Position numbers and translations under genes: made by a program. This document shows positions 39,329 through 47,746 of a stretch of DNA of 64,000 bases, piece by piece. Below the pieces are notes generated by a model that was not told where the DNA came from, did not search any database, and worked only from the letters and a program-made list of their open reading frames with translations. The stretch spans positions 372,001 to 436,000 of the forward strand of contig NZ_VLKI01000003.1 of assembly GCF_007830235.1 (NCBI RefSeq). Reading direction: 5' to 3'. This DNA is from Cytobacillus oceanisediminis (GTDB lineage Bacteria > Bacillota > Bacilli > Bacillales > Cytobacillaceae). Positions within the stretch are counted from its first letter, which is position 1, and every line of letters starts with the position of its first letter.

Positions 39329-40129
39329 TTCAGGATTCTCCTGTTCGAGGCGATTAAGGATTGCTCTTTTACGGTAGAGCATCATTCCAGCTTCTGCAAT
39401 ATCATTAACGGCAGAACGATTAATGAAAGCTCCAAATAGAAGTCCGGCAATCGGGATTATCTGAAAGAGCTTTTTCCAGCCAATTTGGTCCCGATAGGAA
39501 AATACAACCTCTCTCCAGCCCTGAAGCTCAGAAACAACTTCTCTTTTAGGTTCGTCTGCATTAGGGCCAAACATTGAAAGCTGATGCAAAATGGCTTTCT
39601 TGCCAACGATATCAGAGGATACAAATTGCAAAATTTTGACGATGAACATTCTTTCATTTTTATCACCAGGATCAAAGCCGTAACAGATAGCTATGTCCTG
39701 CAGGGTTTTAAGCTGGATGCCGAGGAGAAGGGGAATATCAATGGTTAGAGTAAAAATTCCTCCAATCCCTGTACTGGCCCCTTGAAATGCCGCTGCTCTT
39801 TTCCGGTTGGAGGACAGTTTGGCAGCAGCTTCATCCATTCTTGCAATAGGCAGTATCTTGACATCTTTTAAAGTATAAATACTTTGATTTGAATAATAAC
39901 TTTTTAAAGAGGATACCGAGCTTAAATACCTGCCTCCTGATTGGATGTAAGTTCCTAGCTCATCAATCATTACCCCAACCTTTTTCTGTATGAATTCGGG
40001 TGTGAATTTGTCAATGAGTTTGAAAGGAAGCCGCCCGAGCTTCTCCCAGAACCATAAGTCACTCTGGTCTTTTTCCCAGTCTTCGCATTTTTTTAACTCG
40101 ATTCTTAAATGCTCTCTCGTTTCAATCAT
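39326..40129 (-). CDS. EcsC family protein
   Basis: A 267-aa protein with the EcsC pattern: LPFKLIDKFTPEFIQKKVG, then AAAFQGASTGIGGIFTLTIDIPLLLGIQLKTLQDIAICYGFDPGDKNERMFIVKILQF, and IPIAGLLFGAFINRSAVNDIAEAGMMLYRKR near the end. Two amphipathic or membrane-associated segments are likely. EcsC is linked to the Ecs ABC exporter in Bacillus, but no ecsAB genes are here. AAAGGGCG precedes the ATG. Confidence 0.85.
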   Translation of the reverse strand: MIETREHLRIELKKCEDWEKDQSDLWFWEKLGRLPFKLIDKFTPEFIQKKVGVMIDELGTYIQSGGRYLSSVSSLKSYYSNQSIYTLKDVKILPIARMDEAAAKLSSNRKRAAAFQGASTGIGGIFTLTIDIPLLLGIQLKTLQDIAICYGFDPGDKNERMFIVKILQFVSSDIVGKKAILHQLSMFGPNADEPKREVVSELQGWREVVFSYRDQIGWKKLFQIIPIAGLLFGAFINRSAVNDIAEAGMMLYRKRAILNRLEQENPE

Positions 40130-40341
40130 ATTTTCAGCGCCCTTTCAATTACTTGATAGCATTAATACGTACAATAGCCACAAAAGTTTCAATTTATTGA
40201 GCCATTTCTCTTTGTATATTCCGATAATTCGTGATAAGATATCTTATAATAGAATAGGATTTCCTTCGGGGCAGGGTGAAATTCCCAACCGGCGGTGATG
40301 AGGGTATGCCCTCTTAGTCCGTGACCCGGTTTCGTTATTAG

Positions 40342-40492
40342 ACAGTAAGTTTAAGCATTTAGATTCGATTACTGTCTAGCTCCAGCGCCTCCCCCTCTAG
40401 GTCACAAGCCAATCCTCCCACAAAGGCAAAGAACGCCTTTCCGTGAGGCTCGTCTTGTGCATGTCGGGGGTGAATGAGGCGCTTGCGCTTTT
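40342..40492 (+). repeat. Hairpin repeat inserted in FMN riboswitch variable stem
   Basis: The insert starts with a perfect AGACAGTAA/TTACTGTCT pair and continues as a long rod: AGCGCCTC/GAGGCGCT, CACAAG/CTTGTG, CCTC/GAGG and AAAGGC/GCCTTT around an AAAGAAC loop. The TCTAGCTCCAGCGCC start and GGCGCTTGCGCTTTTCT end are recalled as a common Bacillus intergenic repeat. The insert folds on itself, so the aptamer arms on both sides can still meet. Confidence 0.8.
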
Positions 40493-40621
40493 CTAATGAA
40501 AACGGTGGATTTGGTGAAATTCCAAAGCCGACAGTGAAAGTCTGGATGGGAGAAGGAATGATTAGCAGTTTGCGTTTAAAAAAGAAATGTTTAAACGCTT
40601 ATTTCGTCATGTGATTTTTAT

Positions 40622-40654
40622 GCCCCGTAGCACCTTGGTGTACGGGGTTTTGCC
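40622..40654 (+). terminator. Riboswitch-controlled terminator
   Basis: CCCCGTAGCACC pairs with GGTGTACGGGG (one bulge), followed by TTTT. It lies between the aptamer and ribD, as in other FMN-controlled rib leaders. Confidence 0.85.
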
Positions 40655-40714
40655 GTTTTTAAATAGTTAATTGCTTAACTGGAGAAAAAATTAAGGAAGG
40701 AGGCTGAATATAAG

Positions 40715-41815
40715 TTGCTCGATATTGATTATATGAAATTAGCCTTAAGCTTGGCAGCTGCAACGAAAGGGCAAACAAGCCCGAATCCCCAGGTGGGAGC
40801 TGTGGTTGTTAAAAATGGCGAAATACTCGGGATGGGCGCTCACCTTAAAGCAGGTACTCCCCATGCAGAAGTCCATGCTATTGCTGCAGCTGGCGAAAAT
40901 GCCAGAGGAGCTGATATTTATGTTACGCTCGAGCCGTGCAGCCATTTTGGAAGGACACCGCCGTGTGCTGATTTAATTATTAACTCAGGCATTAAAAGGG
41001 TATTTATCGCTTCTGTGGACCCAAATCCGCTTGTGGCGGGTAAAGGTATCGCCAGGATGCAAGAGGCTGGCATAGAAGTTGTTACCGGTCTTTTACAACA
41101 AGAAGCAGACGCTCTCAATGAACCGTTTTTTCATTTTATAAAAACAAAGACACCATACGTAACGATTAAAGCAGCCTCGTCATTTGATGGGAAAACGGCT
41201 GCAAAAACAGGTGACAGCAAATGGATTACCTCTCCAGAATCCAGGCAGGATGTCCACCGGCTACGGCATGAACATGACGCAATATTGACAGGTGTAAATA
41301 CCATCATTCACGATAATCCCCTTCTTACCGCCAGGCTGCCCCAAGGCGGACGAAATCCCATTCGAATCGTTTTAGATACAAATTTAAGAATCCCGGCCGA
41401 CTCCAATGTCATTCGTGATCAGGCTGTGAAAACCATTATTTATACAGGGTCCGAAATAGACAAATCAAAGGCTGAAGATATTAAAAGCTTTGGCGTTGAG
41501 ATTTTCTCTTTTCCTTCCAGGCATGTTCCTATAGTTGATGTTTTAAAAGATTTGGGAGAAAGAGGCATAATGACTCTTTTTGTTGAAGGAGGTTCAGAAA
41601 TCCACGCTTCATTTATAAAAAACAGTGCTTTTCAGCAAATTATACTTTATATGGCTCCCAAAATAATAGGAGGAAATGAAGCAATTCCTTTTGTAGGTGG
41701 AAGTGGAGCTGATTATGTAAAAGAAGCGCCTCGCCTGGAATTTTTAAAAGTTGAAAGGATAGGCGGCGACCTAAAAATTATAGCAAAACCTTTAAGGGAG
41801 GAGGCAACCGATTAA
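40715..41815 (+). CDS. ribD: Riboflavin biosynthesis deaminase/reductase RibD
   Basis: A 366-aa bifunctional enzyme. The N-terminal deaminase (about 1-145) has the zinc motifs HAEVHA and PCSHFGRTPPC; the C-terminal reductase (about 146-360) has KAASSFDGKTA, GVNTIIHDNPLLTAR and FVEGGSEIHASFI. It carries out deamination and side-chain reduction of the pyrimidine intermediate. TTG 40715 is the likely start (AAGGAGG 11 nt upstream); ATG 40733 would remove the first residues of the deaminase. Its stop overlaps the ribE start (TAATG). Confidence 0.96.
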   Translation: MLDIDYMKLALSLAAATKGQTSPNPQVGAVVVKNGEILGMGAHLKAGTPHAEVHAIAAAGENARGADIYVTLEPCSHFGRTPPCADLIINSGIKRVFIASVDPNPLVAGKGIARMQEAGIEVVTGLLQQEADALNEPFFHFIKTKTPYVTIKAASSFDGKTAAKTGDSKWITSPESRQDVHRLRHEHDAILTGVNTIIHDNPLLTARLPQGGRNPIRIVLDTNLRIPADSNVIRDQAVKTIIYTGSEIDKSKAEDIKSFGVEIFSFPSRHVPIVDVLKDLGERGIMTLFVEGGSEIHASFIKNSAFQQIILYMAPKIIGGNEAIPFVGGSGADYVKEAPRLEFLKVERIGGDLKIIAKPLREEATD

Positions 41816-42468
41816 TGTTTACAGGAATTATTGAAGAGCTTGGCACTGTAAAAAAAGTAGTGCAGCAGGGGAAAGCGATGAAACTGGCCATTCATGCCTC
41901 TAAAATATTAACAGATCTTCAATTGGGAGACAGTATAGCCGTAAATGGCGTGTGCTTGACAGTAACGGAATTTACAAAGGATGGATTTTCGGCTGATGTA
42001 ATGCCGGAAACATTCAAAAGTACCTCCCTATCAGCCATTAAGGAACGAACAAAAGTTAACTTGGAGCGGGCGATGTCAGCCAATGGCCGATTTGGCGGGC
42101 ATTTTGTGACAGGCCATGTAGATGGCACCGGCAAGATAATGAAAAAATCAGCGAGTGAAAATGCGATCTATATTCAGATTTCGGTTCCGCCGGAGTTGAG
42201 CCACTTGCTTGTCATGAAAGGATCCATTGCCGTGGACGGCATCTCCCTGACTGTCTTTGGCAACGAGGAGAATACAGTTACGGTATCAATCATCCCGCAT
42301 ACGGCCAGTGAGACGGTTCTAGGCTTCAAAAGTGTGGGAGATGTCGTCAATCTTGAGTTTGATATGCTTGCCAAATACCTGTATTCCTTTATGAATAAAC
42401 AGCAGGAACATGCCGCGCCCAAAAAAGGAATATCAGAGCAATTTTTGCAGGAAAACGGCTTCTTATAA
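41815..42468 (+). CDS. ribE: Riboflavin synthase alpha chain RibE
   Basis: A 217-aa enzyme of two similar lumazine-binding barrels. The start MFTGIIEELGTV and the second-repeat motifs GGHFVTGHVDGTG and VDGISLTV are diagnostic. It dismutates two 6,7-dimethyl-8-ribityllumazine molecules to riboflavin and the pyrimidine precursor. ATG overlaps the ribD stop by one base; GGGAGGAGG lies upstream within ribD. Confidence 0.96.
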   Translation: MFTGIIEELGTVKKVVQQGKAMKLAIHASKILTDLQLGDSIAVNGVCLTVTEFTKDGFSADVMPETFKSTSLSAIKERTKVNLERAMSANGRFGGHFVTGHVDGTGKIMKKSASENAIYIQISVPPELSHLLVMKGSIAVDGISLTVFGNEENTVTVSIIPHTASETVLGFKSVGDVVNLEFDMLAKYLYSFMNKQQEHAAPKKGISEQFLQENGFL

Positions 42469-42499
42469 AACCTAGCAAGCAGAAGGAGGGGGCAGTGAT

Positions 42500-43693
42500 A
42501 TGTTCAGTGAAATTAAAGATGCTTTAGAAGATTTAAAAGCAGGAAAAGTCATTATTGTCTGTGACGATGAAGATAGGGAAAATGAAGGCGACTTTCTGGC
42601 TATCGCCGAATATGTGAAGCCTGATACAATCAATTTCATGGCCAAAGAAGGAAGAGGTTTGATTTGCGCTCCCATAACCGAGGAATTGGCTGAAAAGCTG
42701 GAATTGAATCCAATGGTGGAAGTGAATACTGATAGTCATGGAACAGCCTTTACTGTAAGCATTGACCATGTGAAAACCACAACAGGAATCAGTGCGTTTG
42801 AGCGTGCTTTTACAATAAAGGAAATGCTAGAAGAAGATGTTGAGCCTTCTGACTTTTCCCGTCCAGGACATGTCTTTCCGTTAGTAGCGAAAAAAGGCGG
42901 AGTTCTAAGGCGTGCAGGCCATACAGAGGCTGCTGTAGATCTTGCCCGTCTTGCCGGTGCTAAACCAGCCGGGATTATTTGTGAAATTATGAAAGATGAC
43001 GGAACAATGGCAAGAGTGGATGATCTTGAAAAAGTGGCAGAAAAGTTTGAGTTAAAAATGATTACCATTCAGCAATTGATTGAATATCGATTGAAGCATG
43101 ATTCGATTGTGAAAAGAGAAGTGGAAATCCAGCTGCCAACAGAGTTTGGGGATTTTAGAGCTGTAGGCTATACAAACACTGTCGATGGAAAAGACCATGT
43201 TGCTTTGGTTAAGGGGGAAATCGACGAAGATGAACCTGTTTTGCTGCGGGTCCATTCGGAGTGCCTTACTGGCGATGTCTTCGGTTCTAACCGCTGTGAT
43301 TGCGGGCCTCAGCTTGAAGCGGCCTTAACGCAGATTGAAAAAGAAGGCAGAGGGATTCTTCTTTATATGAGACAGGAAGGACGGGGCATCGGCCTGATTA
43401 ATAAAATGAAAGCCTATAAGCTTCAAGAAGAGGGCTATGATACAGTCGAAGCTAACCATAAGCTGGGCTTCAAGGATGACCTCCGTGATTATGGAGTCGG
43501 AGCTCAAATTCTTAGAGATTTAGGCGTAAAAAAAATGCGGCTTTTAACGAATAATCCGCGAAAAATAGCAGGTTTGGGAGGCTACGGGTTAGAGGTAGCC
43601 GAACGCGTTCCGCTGCAAATGCCTGCCAAAACAGAGAATGAAAATTACTTAAAAACGAAAAAGTCCAAGCTCGGACACTTATTACAATTTTAA
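42500..43693 (+). CDS. ribBA: DHBP synthase/GTP cyclohydrolase II RibBA
   Basis: A 397-aa fusion. The N-terminal 3,4-dihydroxy-2-butanone 4-phosphate synthase (about 1-200) shows [42 protein letters not shown] and EIM. The C-terminal GTP cyclohydrolase II (about 205-397) shows [23 protein letters not shown] (zinc cysteines) and [10 protein letters not shown]. It makes both precursors of the riboflavin ring. It follows ribE after 31 bp with AAGGAGGGGG before the ATG. Confidence 0.96.
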   Translation: MFSEIKDALEDLKAGKVIIVCDDEDRENEGDFLAIAEYVKPDTINFMAKEGRGLICAPITEELAEKLELNPMVEVNTDSHGTAFTVSIDHVKTTTGISAFERAFTIKEMLEEDVEPSDFSRPGHVFPLVAKKGGVLRRAGHTEAAVDLARLAGAKPAGIICEIMKDDGTMARVDDLEKVAEKFELKMITIQQLIEYRLKHDSIVKREVEIQLPTEFGDFRAVGYTNTVDGKDHVALVKGEIDEDEPVLLRVHSECLTGDVFGSNRCDCGPQLEAALTQIEKEGRGILLYMRQEGRGIGLINKMKAYKLQEEGYDTVEANHKLGFKDDLRDYGVGAQILRDLGVKKMRLLTNNPRKIAGLGGYGLEVAERVPLQMPAKTENENYLKTKKSKLGHLLQF

Positions 43694-43708
43694 GGGAGCG
43701 ATAAAGAG

Positions 43709-44188
43709 ATGAAAAAAGTAATTGAGGGACATTTGGTAGGAACAGGATTAAAAATGGCTATTGTGGTTTCACGTTTTAATGAATTTATTACAGGCAAGCT
43801 TTTGAGCGGAGCAGAAGATGCGCTTAAGCGCCATGGTGTAAATGAAGAAGATGTAACAGTTGTTTGGGTTCCAGGTGCATTTGAAATTCCGCTTGCAGCC
43901 AAGAAGCTATCGGAATCAGGTAAATATGATGCCGTTATTACACTTGGAACAGTAATCCGTGGAGCGACACCACACTTTGATTATGTCAGCGGTGAAGTGG
44001 CAAAAGGAGTAGCTTCTACTGCTATGCAAAGCGGAGTACCTGTAATATTTGGCGTTCTGACAACCGATACAATTGAACAGGCGATTGAACGTGCAGGAAC
44101 AAAAGCCGGAAATAAAGGCTGGGAAGCAGCTGCAGGTGCCATTGAAATGGGCAACCTTTATAAACAATTATCGCAGATTAACGGGTAG
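43709..44188 (+). CDS. ribH: 6,7-dimethyl-8-ribityllumazine synthase RibH
   Basis: A 159-aa lumazine synthase, forming a 60-subunit capsid in bacilli. Motifs: [46 protein letters not shown] (catalytic His) and [17 protein letters not shown]. It lies 15 bp after ribBA; GGGAGCG precedes the ATG. It is the last rib gene here; no ribT-like gene follows. Confidence 0.96.
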   Translation: MKKVIEGHLVGTGLKMAIVVSRFNEFITGKLLSGAEDALKRHGVNEEDVTVVWVPGAFEIPLAAKKLSESGKYDAVITLGTVIRGATPHFDYVSGEVAKGVASTAMQSGVPVIFGVLTTDTIEQAIERAGTKAGNKGWEAAAGAIEMGNLYKQLSQING

Positions 44189-44267
44189 TAATCCCCCCGC
44201 ATTTACGCTTGAAGAAAAACAAAGAAGGATAAACGAGGAAAACTTCCCGTATAGGCCAGACTTTCAG

Positions 44268-44397
44268 AACTCAGACTAAAGGCGCCACGTCCTCCCAAAA
44301 GCTGCCGTAGCTTTCCTTGTCCTGTGGCAAATTCTGAGTTACCCTGCCTCTTGCGGGACTCAACTTACCATCAGTGGGATAAAGCTACCACTGATGG
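44268..44397 (+). ncRNA. Candidate structured RNA between ribH and permease
   Basis: Three nested perfect helices: AACTCAGA/TCTGAGTT (44268-44275 with 44333-44340), GCCAC/GTGGC (44284-44288 with 44324-44328) and AAAGCT/AGCTTT (44298-44314). They are followed by a CCTGC/GCGGG hairpin and a perfect 10-bp CCATCAGTGG/CCACTGATGG hairpin (44368-44397). I recall similar hairpins near mobile elements in Bacillus. It could be a remnant of an IS605-type element end or an independent RNA. No purine-riboswitch core was found although a purine permease follows. Confidence 0.5.
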
Positions 44398-44435
44398 AAG
44401 TTTCACTTTATTTGAATAGACGTCTGACCTTTCTA

Positions 44436-44464
44436 TTGGCAGACAGCTTATTTTTTGTTAAAAT
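44436..44464 (+). promoter_or_regulatory. SigA promoter of purine permease
   Basis: TTGGCA (44436-44441), a 17-nt spacer and TAAAAT (44459-44464), each box one base from consensus. It predicts a leader of about 100 nt with CCTG/CAGG and CTCTT/AAGAG hairpins. Confidence 0.75.
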
Positions 44465-44573
44465 ACTGTCTTGTGGCTCACCTGATATTTCAGGCTCCTC
44501 TTTGGTGTGAAGAGAGCAGCTTATCGGGGAGAGCGGGTAGGGAGAGGGCTAATTGAATAGATAGGTAGTATAT

Positions 44574-45872
44574 ATGAACAAGTGGTTTAACCACCTTTTT
44601 CAACTCGATTCAAATGGGACAACTGTAAAAAGGGAGGTAATGGCTGGAGCTATCGGCTTTTTTACGATTGTCTATATCATTGCTGTTAACTCTCTGATTC
44701 TCTCAGAAGCAGGAATACCTTTGGAAGCCGCTATTCTGGCTACGATTTTGACGTCGGTTGCCGGTTGTCTTATTATGGGATTCTGGGCGAATGTTCCGAT
44801 CCTCCTTGTGCCTGGAATGGGGATAAATGCTTTATTCTCATACACAATGGTCCAATCCATGGATCTTTCCTGGCAGGAAGCATTGGCTGTTGTCTTTATT
44901 TCCGGTCTTATCTTTGTATTCGTGGCCTTTTCGCGTTTCGCAAAGACTTTAAGTGAATCAATTCCACAATCACTCAAAGAAGCGATCACGGTGGGATTGG
45001 GACTTTTCTTAATGCTGATCGGACTTGAAAAAGGCGGAATCGTTGAAAAAGGTACAAACTCCATCATTGCTCTTGGAGAACTTGGAGATCCGCACGTACT
45101 GGCAACCATTTTAACCTTCTTGCTTGCAATCATTTTATTTATGCGAAACGTACCTGGCAACTTTTTAATTACGGTTGTAGCAGGCACAATAATTGCATGG
45201 GCTTTTGGCCTGATAGAAGTGCAAAGTTCAGAGGGAAAATCGTTCTCGATTTCAGATTATATGGAAGTCTTCGGAGCGATGTCATTTGAAAATGTTCTTT
45301 CCATTACTTTCTGGATTGCTGTGTTTTCTTTGACAATGGTGCTCGTATTTGAAAATATCGGATTGGTTCATGGGCATGTAGGCTTTATCAAGAGACCAGA
45401 ACAGTTTACTCGCGCCTTTCAGGCAAACTCGGTTTCAGCGTTATTATCCGGTATTTTTGGAACAAGCCCGACAGTTTCGACAGTGGAAAGTGCAGCTAGC
45501 ATGGCAGCAGGAGGCCGGACTGGATTGACTACCGTAACAACAGGTTTGTTGTTTCTGGTATCGGCATTCTTTATCCCAGTCATAAAGCTGATTCCTAATA
45601 GCGCAATTGCCCCCATTTTAATCATCATTGGCGGTTTAATGCTGCAAAATATCCGCCATTTGGATTTAAAAGATTTAAGTGAAAGCTTTCCGGCATTCTT
45701 CATTATTGCTATGATCCCTTTCACATACAGCATTGCAGATGGCATAGCAATTGGTTTTATCCTATATCCAATTCTTAAAATTTCGATTGGACGAGCAAAG
45801 GAAGTCTCTGTTTCGCTATATGTAATTGCTGTGCTTTTCTTGTTTAACTTTGTTTTTCATGTCATTAGTTAA
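44574..45872 (+). CDS. NCS2-family purine permease (PbuG/PbuO-like)
   Basis: A 432-aa membrane protein with about 12-14 hydrophobic segments. AzgA-type NCS2 motifs are MAGAIGFFTIVYIIAVNSLIL, VPGMGINALFSYT and GIFGTSPTVSTVESAASMAAGGRTGLT. It should import hypoxanthine, guanine or adenine with protons. Length equals that recalled for PbuO. The gene lacks an obvious purine riboswitch. The ribosome site is weak (AGGTAG before ATG 44574). A SigA promoter lies at 44436-44464 and a terminator follows. Confidence 0.9.
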   Translation: MNKWFNHLFQLDSNGTTVKREVMAGAIGFFTIVYIIAVNSLILSEAGIPLEAAILATILTSVAGCLIMGFWANVPILLVPGMGINALFSYTMVQSMDLSWQEALAVVFISGLIFVFVAFSRFAKTLSESIPQSLKEAITVGLGLFLMLIGLEKGGIVEKGTNSIIALGELGDPHVLATILTFLLAIILFMRNVPGNFLITVVAGTIIAWAFGLIEVQSSEGKSFSISDYMEVFGAMSFENVLSITFWIAVFSLTMVLVFENIGLVHGHVGFIKRPEQFTRAFQANSVSALLSGIFGTSPTVSTVESAASMAAGGRTGLTTVTTGLLFLVSAFFIPVIKLIPNSAIAPILIIIGGLMLQNIRHLDLKDLSESFPAFFIIAMIPFTYSIADGIAIGFILYPILKISIGRAKEVSVSLYVIAVLFLFNFVFHVIS

Positions 45873-45879
45873 TATAGTG

Positions 45880-45910
45880 AAAGGATGCCTGAAAAAGGGC
45901 ATCCTTTTTT
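45880..45910 (+). terminator. Terminator after purine permease
   Basis: AAAGGATGCC pairs with GGCATCCTTT around an 8-nt loop, followed by T-rich sequence. Confidence 0.9.
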
Positions 45911-46125
45911 CATGCTTTGCTGACTATAGAGTCCTCAGCTCCTTCGGATAAAAATGTTCTTTCCTTAGTGACATAATGTGAGCTTTTTCCAGTGAAAAAA
46001 GAATTATTTTTGCGAAAGATCATATTTTTTTGTTATTCCAACAAGTTTCGACAGAAATATAAAAGCTTTTTGGATAGAATGAGAATACAAAAATACGGCA
46101 ATAGTTAGTTTCCGGAGGTATGAGG

Positions 46126-47370
46126 ATGGAAGTATTTGTTGCGCGGCAGCCCATATTTAATGTAAAAGAAGAGGTTTTTGGTTATGAACTTCTTTACAGA
46201 AACAATCAGGATAATGCTTTTCCAGACATAAATGGAGACCAGGCAACAGCGGAGGTCATTATTAATAGCTTTTTGAATATTGGAATTGACCAATTGTCAG
46301 ATGGCAAGCCATGCTTTATAAATTTCACCGAAAAATTGCTTAAATTGAGGCTGCCTACATTTTTCAGGCCCAGGGAAATCGTTGTTGAAATCCTGGAAAC
46401 TGTTGAACCCAGCGAGGAACTAATTCACGTATGCAAGGACCTGAAAGGGCTTGGCTACAAAATTGCACTTGATGATTTTGTGATTAATGAAGGCAATCCC
46501 TATGCAAGCAGGCTTATAAAGTATGCAGACATTATTAAGGTGGACTTTCTCCATACTCCGAAAAATATACGTGAAAGAATTGAAATGCTCGTTAAAAAGC
46601 TGAATATTAAAATGGTCGCTGAAAAGGTTGAAACAAGAGAGGAATACGAGGAAGCGAGAAAAAAAGGCTATGATTATTTTCAAGGTTATTTCTTTTCCAA
46701 GCCTGTTATCTTGTCAACACATGATGTACCTGCTTATTTTCACTCTTTCTATGAAATGATTCAAACCCTCTCCAGCGCAGAACCAAACCTTGATCGTATT
46801 ACAGAGTTAATTGAAAGAGATATCTCACTTTCATATAAACTGCTAAAATTAATAAACTCGCCAACATACAAGCCAAAGCAAAAGATTAATTCGATCCGTC
46901 AGGCGATTGTTCTTCTTGGACTGATTGAACTCGAAAAATGGATTTATGTATTGGCTGTAAGGGAAACAACCAGCCAAAAATCAGAAATGGCTGAAGAAAC
47001 AATAAGATTATCTATGACCCGAGCGAAAATGTGCGAGGAAATTGAAAGGCTAAAATCAGGTGAAAACCCTTTATCCAGCTATTTTATGACAGGAATGTTT
47101 TCATTGATGGATTCACTATTAAGTATTCCGATGAATCAAATTTTGGCAGGCCTTCCTCTGCAGGATGATATTTGCGAAGCCCTAAACGGAAGGGACAATA
47201 TGCTAAAAGAGGTTCTTGACCTTGCGGTTGCTGTGGAGAAAGCACAATGGGGCACAATCAGTGAAAAATGCAAGAAGCTGAATATTGATGAAAAAGATCT
47301 TTTTAAAATTTATGCTGAATCATTGAATTGGTCCAATAAATTGCTTAACCCGGAAAATATCTTTCAATAA
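46126..47370 (+). CDS. EAL-HDOD signalling protein (YuxH-like)
   Basis: A 414-aa two-domain protein: EAL-like (about 1-200) and HDOD (about 205-400; DLDRI..LIERDISLSYKLLKLINSPTYKPKQKINSIRQAIVLLG). The EAL signature reads EIL (VVEILETVEP), while LDDF and the final EKVET/YDYFQGYFFSKP are kept. Such YuxH-type proteins usually lack c-di-GMP hydrolysis, so a regulatory or scaffolding role is more lik­ely. ATG 46126 (MEVFVARQPIF) follows GGAGG by 7 nt; ATG 46120 lies too close. Monocistronic. Confidence 0.9.
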   Translation: MEVFVARQPIFNVKEEVFGYELLYRNNQDNAFPDINGDQATAEVIINSFLNIGIDQLSDGKPCFINFTEKLLKLRLPTFFRPREIVVEILETVEPSEELIHVCKDLKGLGYKIALDDFVINEGNPYASRLIKYADIIKVDFLHTPKNIRERIEMLVKKLNIKMVAEKVETREEYEEARKKGYDYFQGYFFSKPVILSTHDVPAYFHSFYEMIQTLSSAEPNLDRITELIERDISLSYKLLKLINSPTYKPKQKINSIRQAIVLLGLIELEKWIYVLAVRETTSQKSEMAEETIRLSMTRAKMCEEIERLKSGENPLSSYFMTGMFSLMDSLLSIPMNQILAGLPLQDDICEALNGRDNMLKEVLDLAVAVEKAQWGTISEKCKKLNIDEKDLFKIYAESLNWSNKLLNPENIFQ

Positions 47371-47376
47371 TGGACT

Positions 47377-47408
47377 GCCTGCACTGGCCTATCTGCAGGC
47401 TTTTTTTC
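47377..47408 (+). terminator. Terminator after EAL-HDOD gene
   Basis: GCCTGCA pairs with TGCAGGC around a 10-nt loop, then T8. MITE copy H starts 5 bp after it. Confidence 0.88.
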
Positions 47409-47412
47409 ATAT

Positions 47413-47628
47413 GGCTATGCTCAATGTTGATTTTAGCACTGAGTTGATTAGAGCGGATGGAGTGACTCTTCGAAAATACATTCGCATTTCCTTCGTCGGT
47501 GTTTATTCGAGGATGCTTATTCAATGTCCTGTGGGTAAAGCGTATCTAAAAGAGACCCGGCAGGTGAGTTATGCACCGAGGAGCCTCGGACCGCCCGCGG
47601 TTTGCTGAGCTCCCTGGGATGCAGCGGA
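47413..47628 (+). mobile_element. MITE-like element, copy H (3' truncated)
   Basis: Starts GGCTATGCTCAATGTTG right after a terminator T-tract and runs through the GAAAATACATTCGCATTTCC and GGACCGCCCGCGG blocks, but stops near GCAGCGGAAG, before the right terminal repeat. Confidence 0.75.
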
Positions 47629-47746
47629 AGAATCTTATTCTCCAAATAGTATATTATAAATATAATATAGAAAACTATTATTGAATAATAAATGATTTTA
47701 TGGCACTCTTACTATAAGTTATTTGAAATTGTTTGGAGGTTTTACT

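Larger units (their letters stand above)
40261..40654 (+). promoter_or_regulatory. FMN riboswitch (RFN element) of rib operon
   Basis: The conserved FMN aptamer is clear: TTCGGGGCAGGGTGAAATTC, CCAACCGGCGGT and GACCCGG on the left; GGTGGATTTGGTGAAATTCC, AAGCCGACAGT and GGATGGGAGAAGGA on the right. The arms are normally joined by a short variable stem; here that stem is interrupted by about 150 nt (40342-40492). The expression platform is the terminator at 40622-40654. It should switch off ribDE-BA-H when FMN is plentiful. A TATAAT (40245-40250) just upstream is its likely -10. Confidence 0.93.

Noticed and set aside
44073-44279. Frame running from ribH into the following gap
   Set aside because: It is an out-of-frame shadow of ribH; its tail past the ribH stop has no start signal or recognisable similarity.
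44188-44574. Purine riboswitch before the permease
   Set aside because: The conserved three-way junction sequences (TATA..TCTACC type core) are absent.
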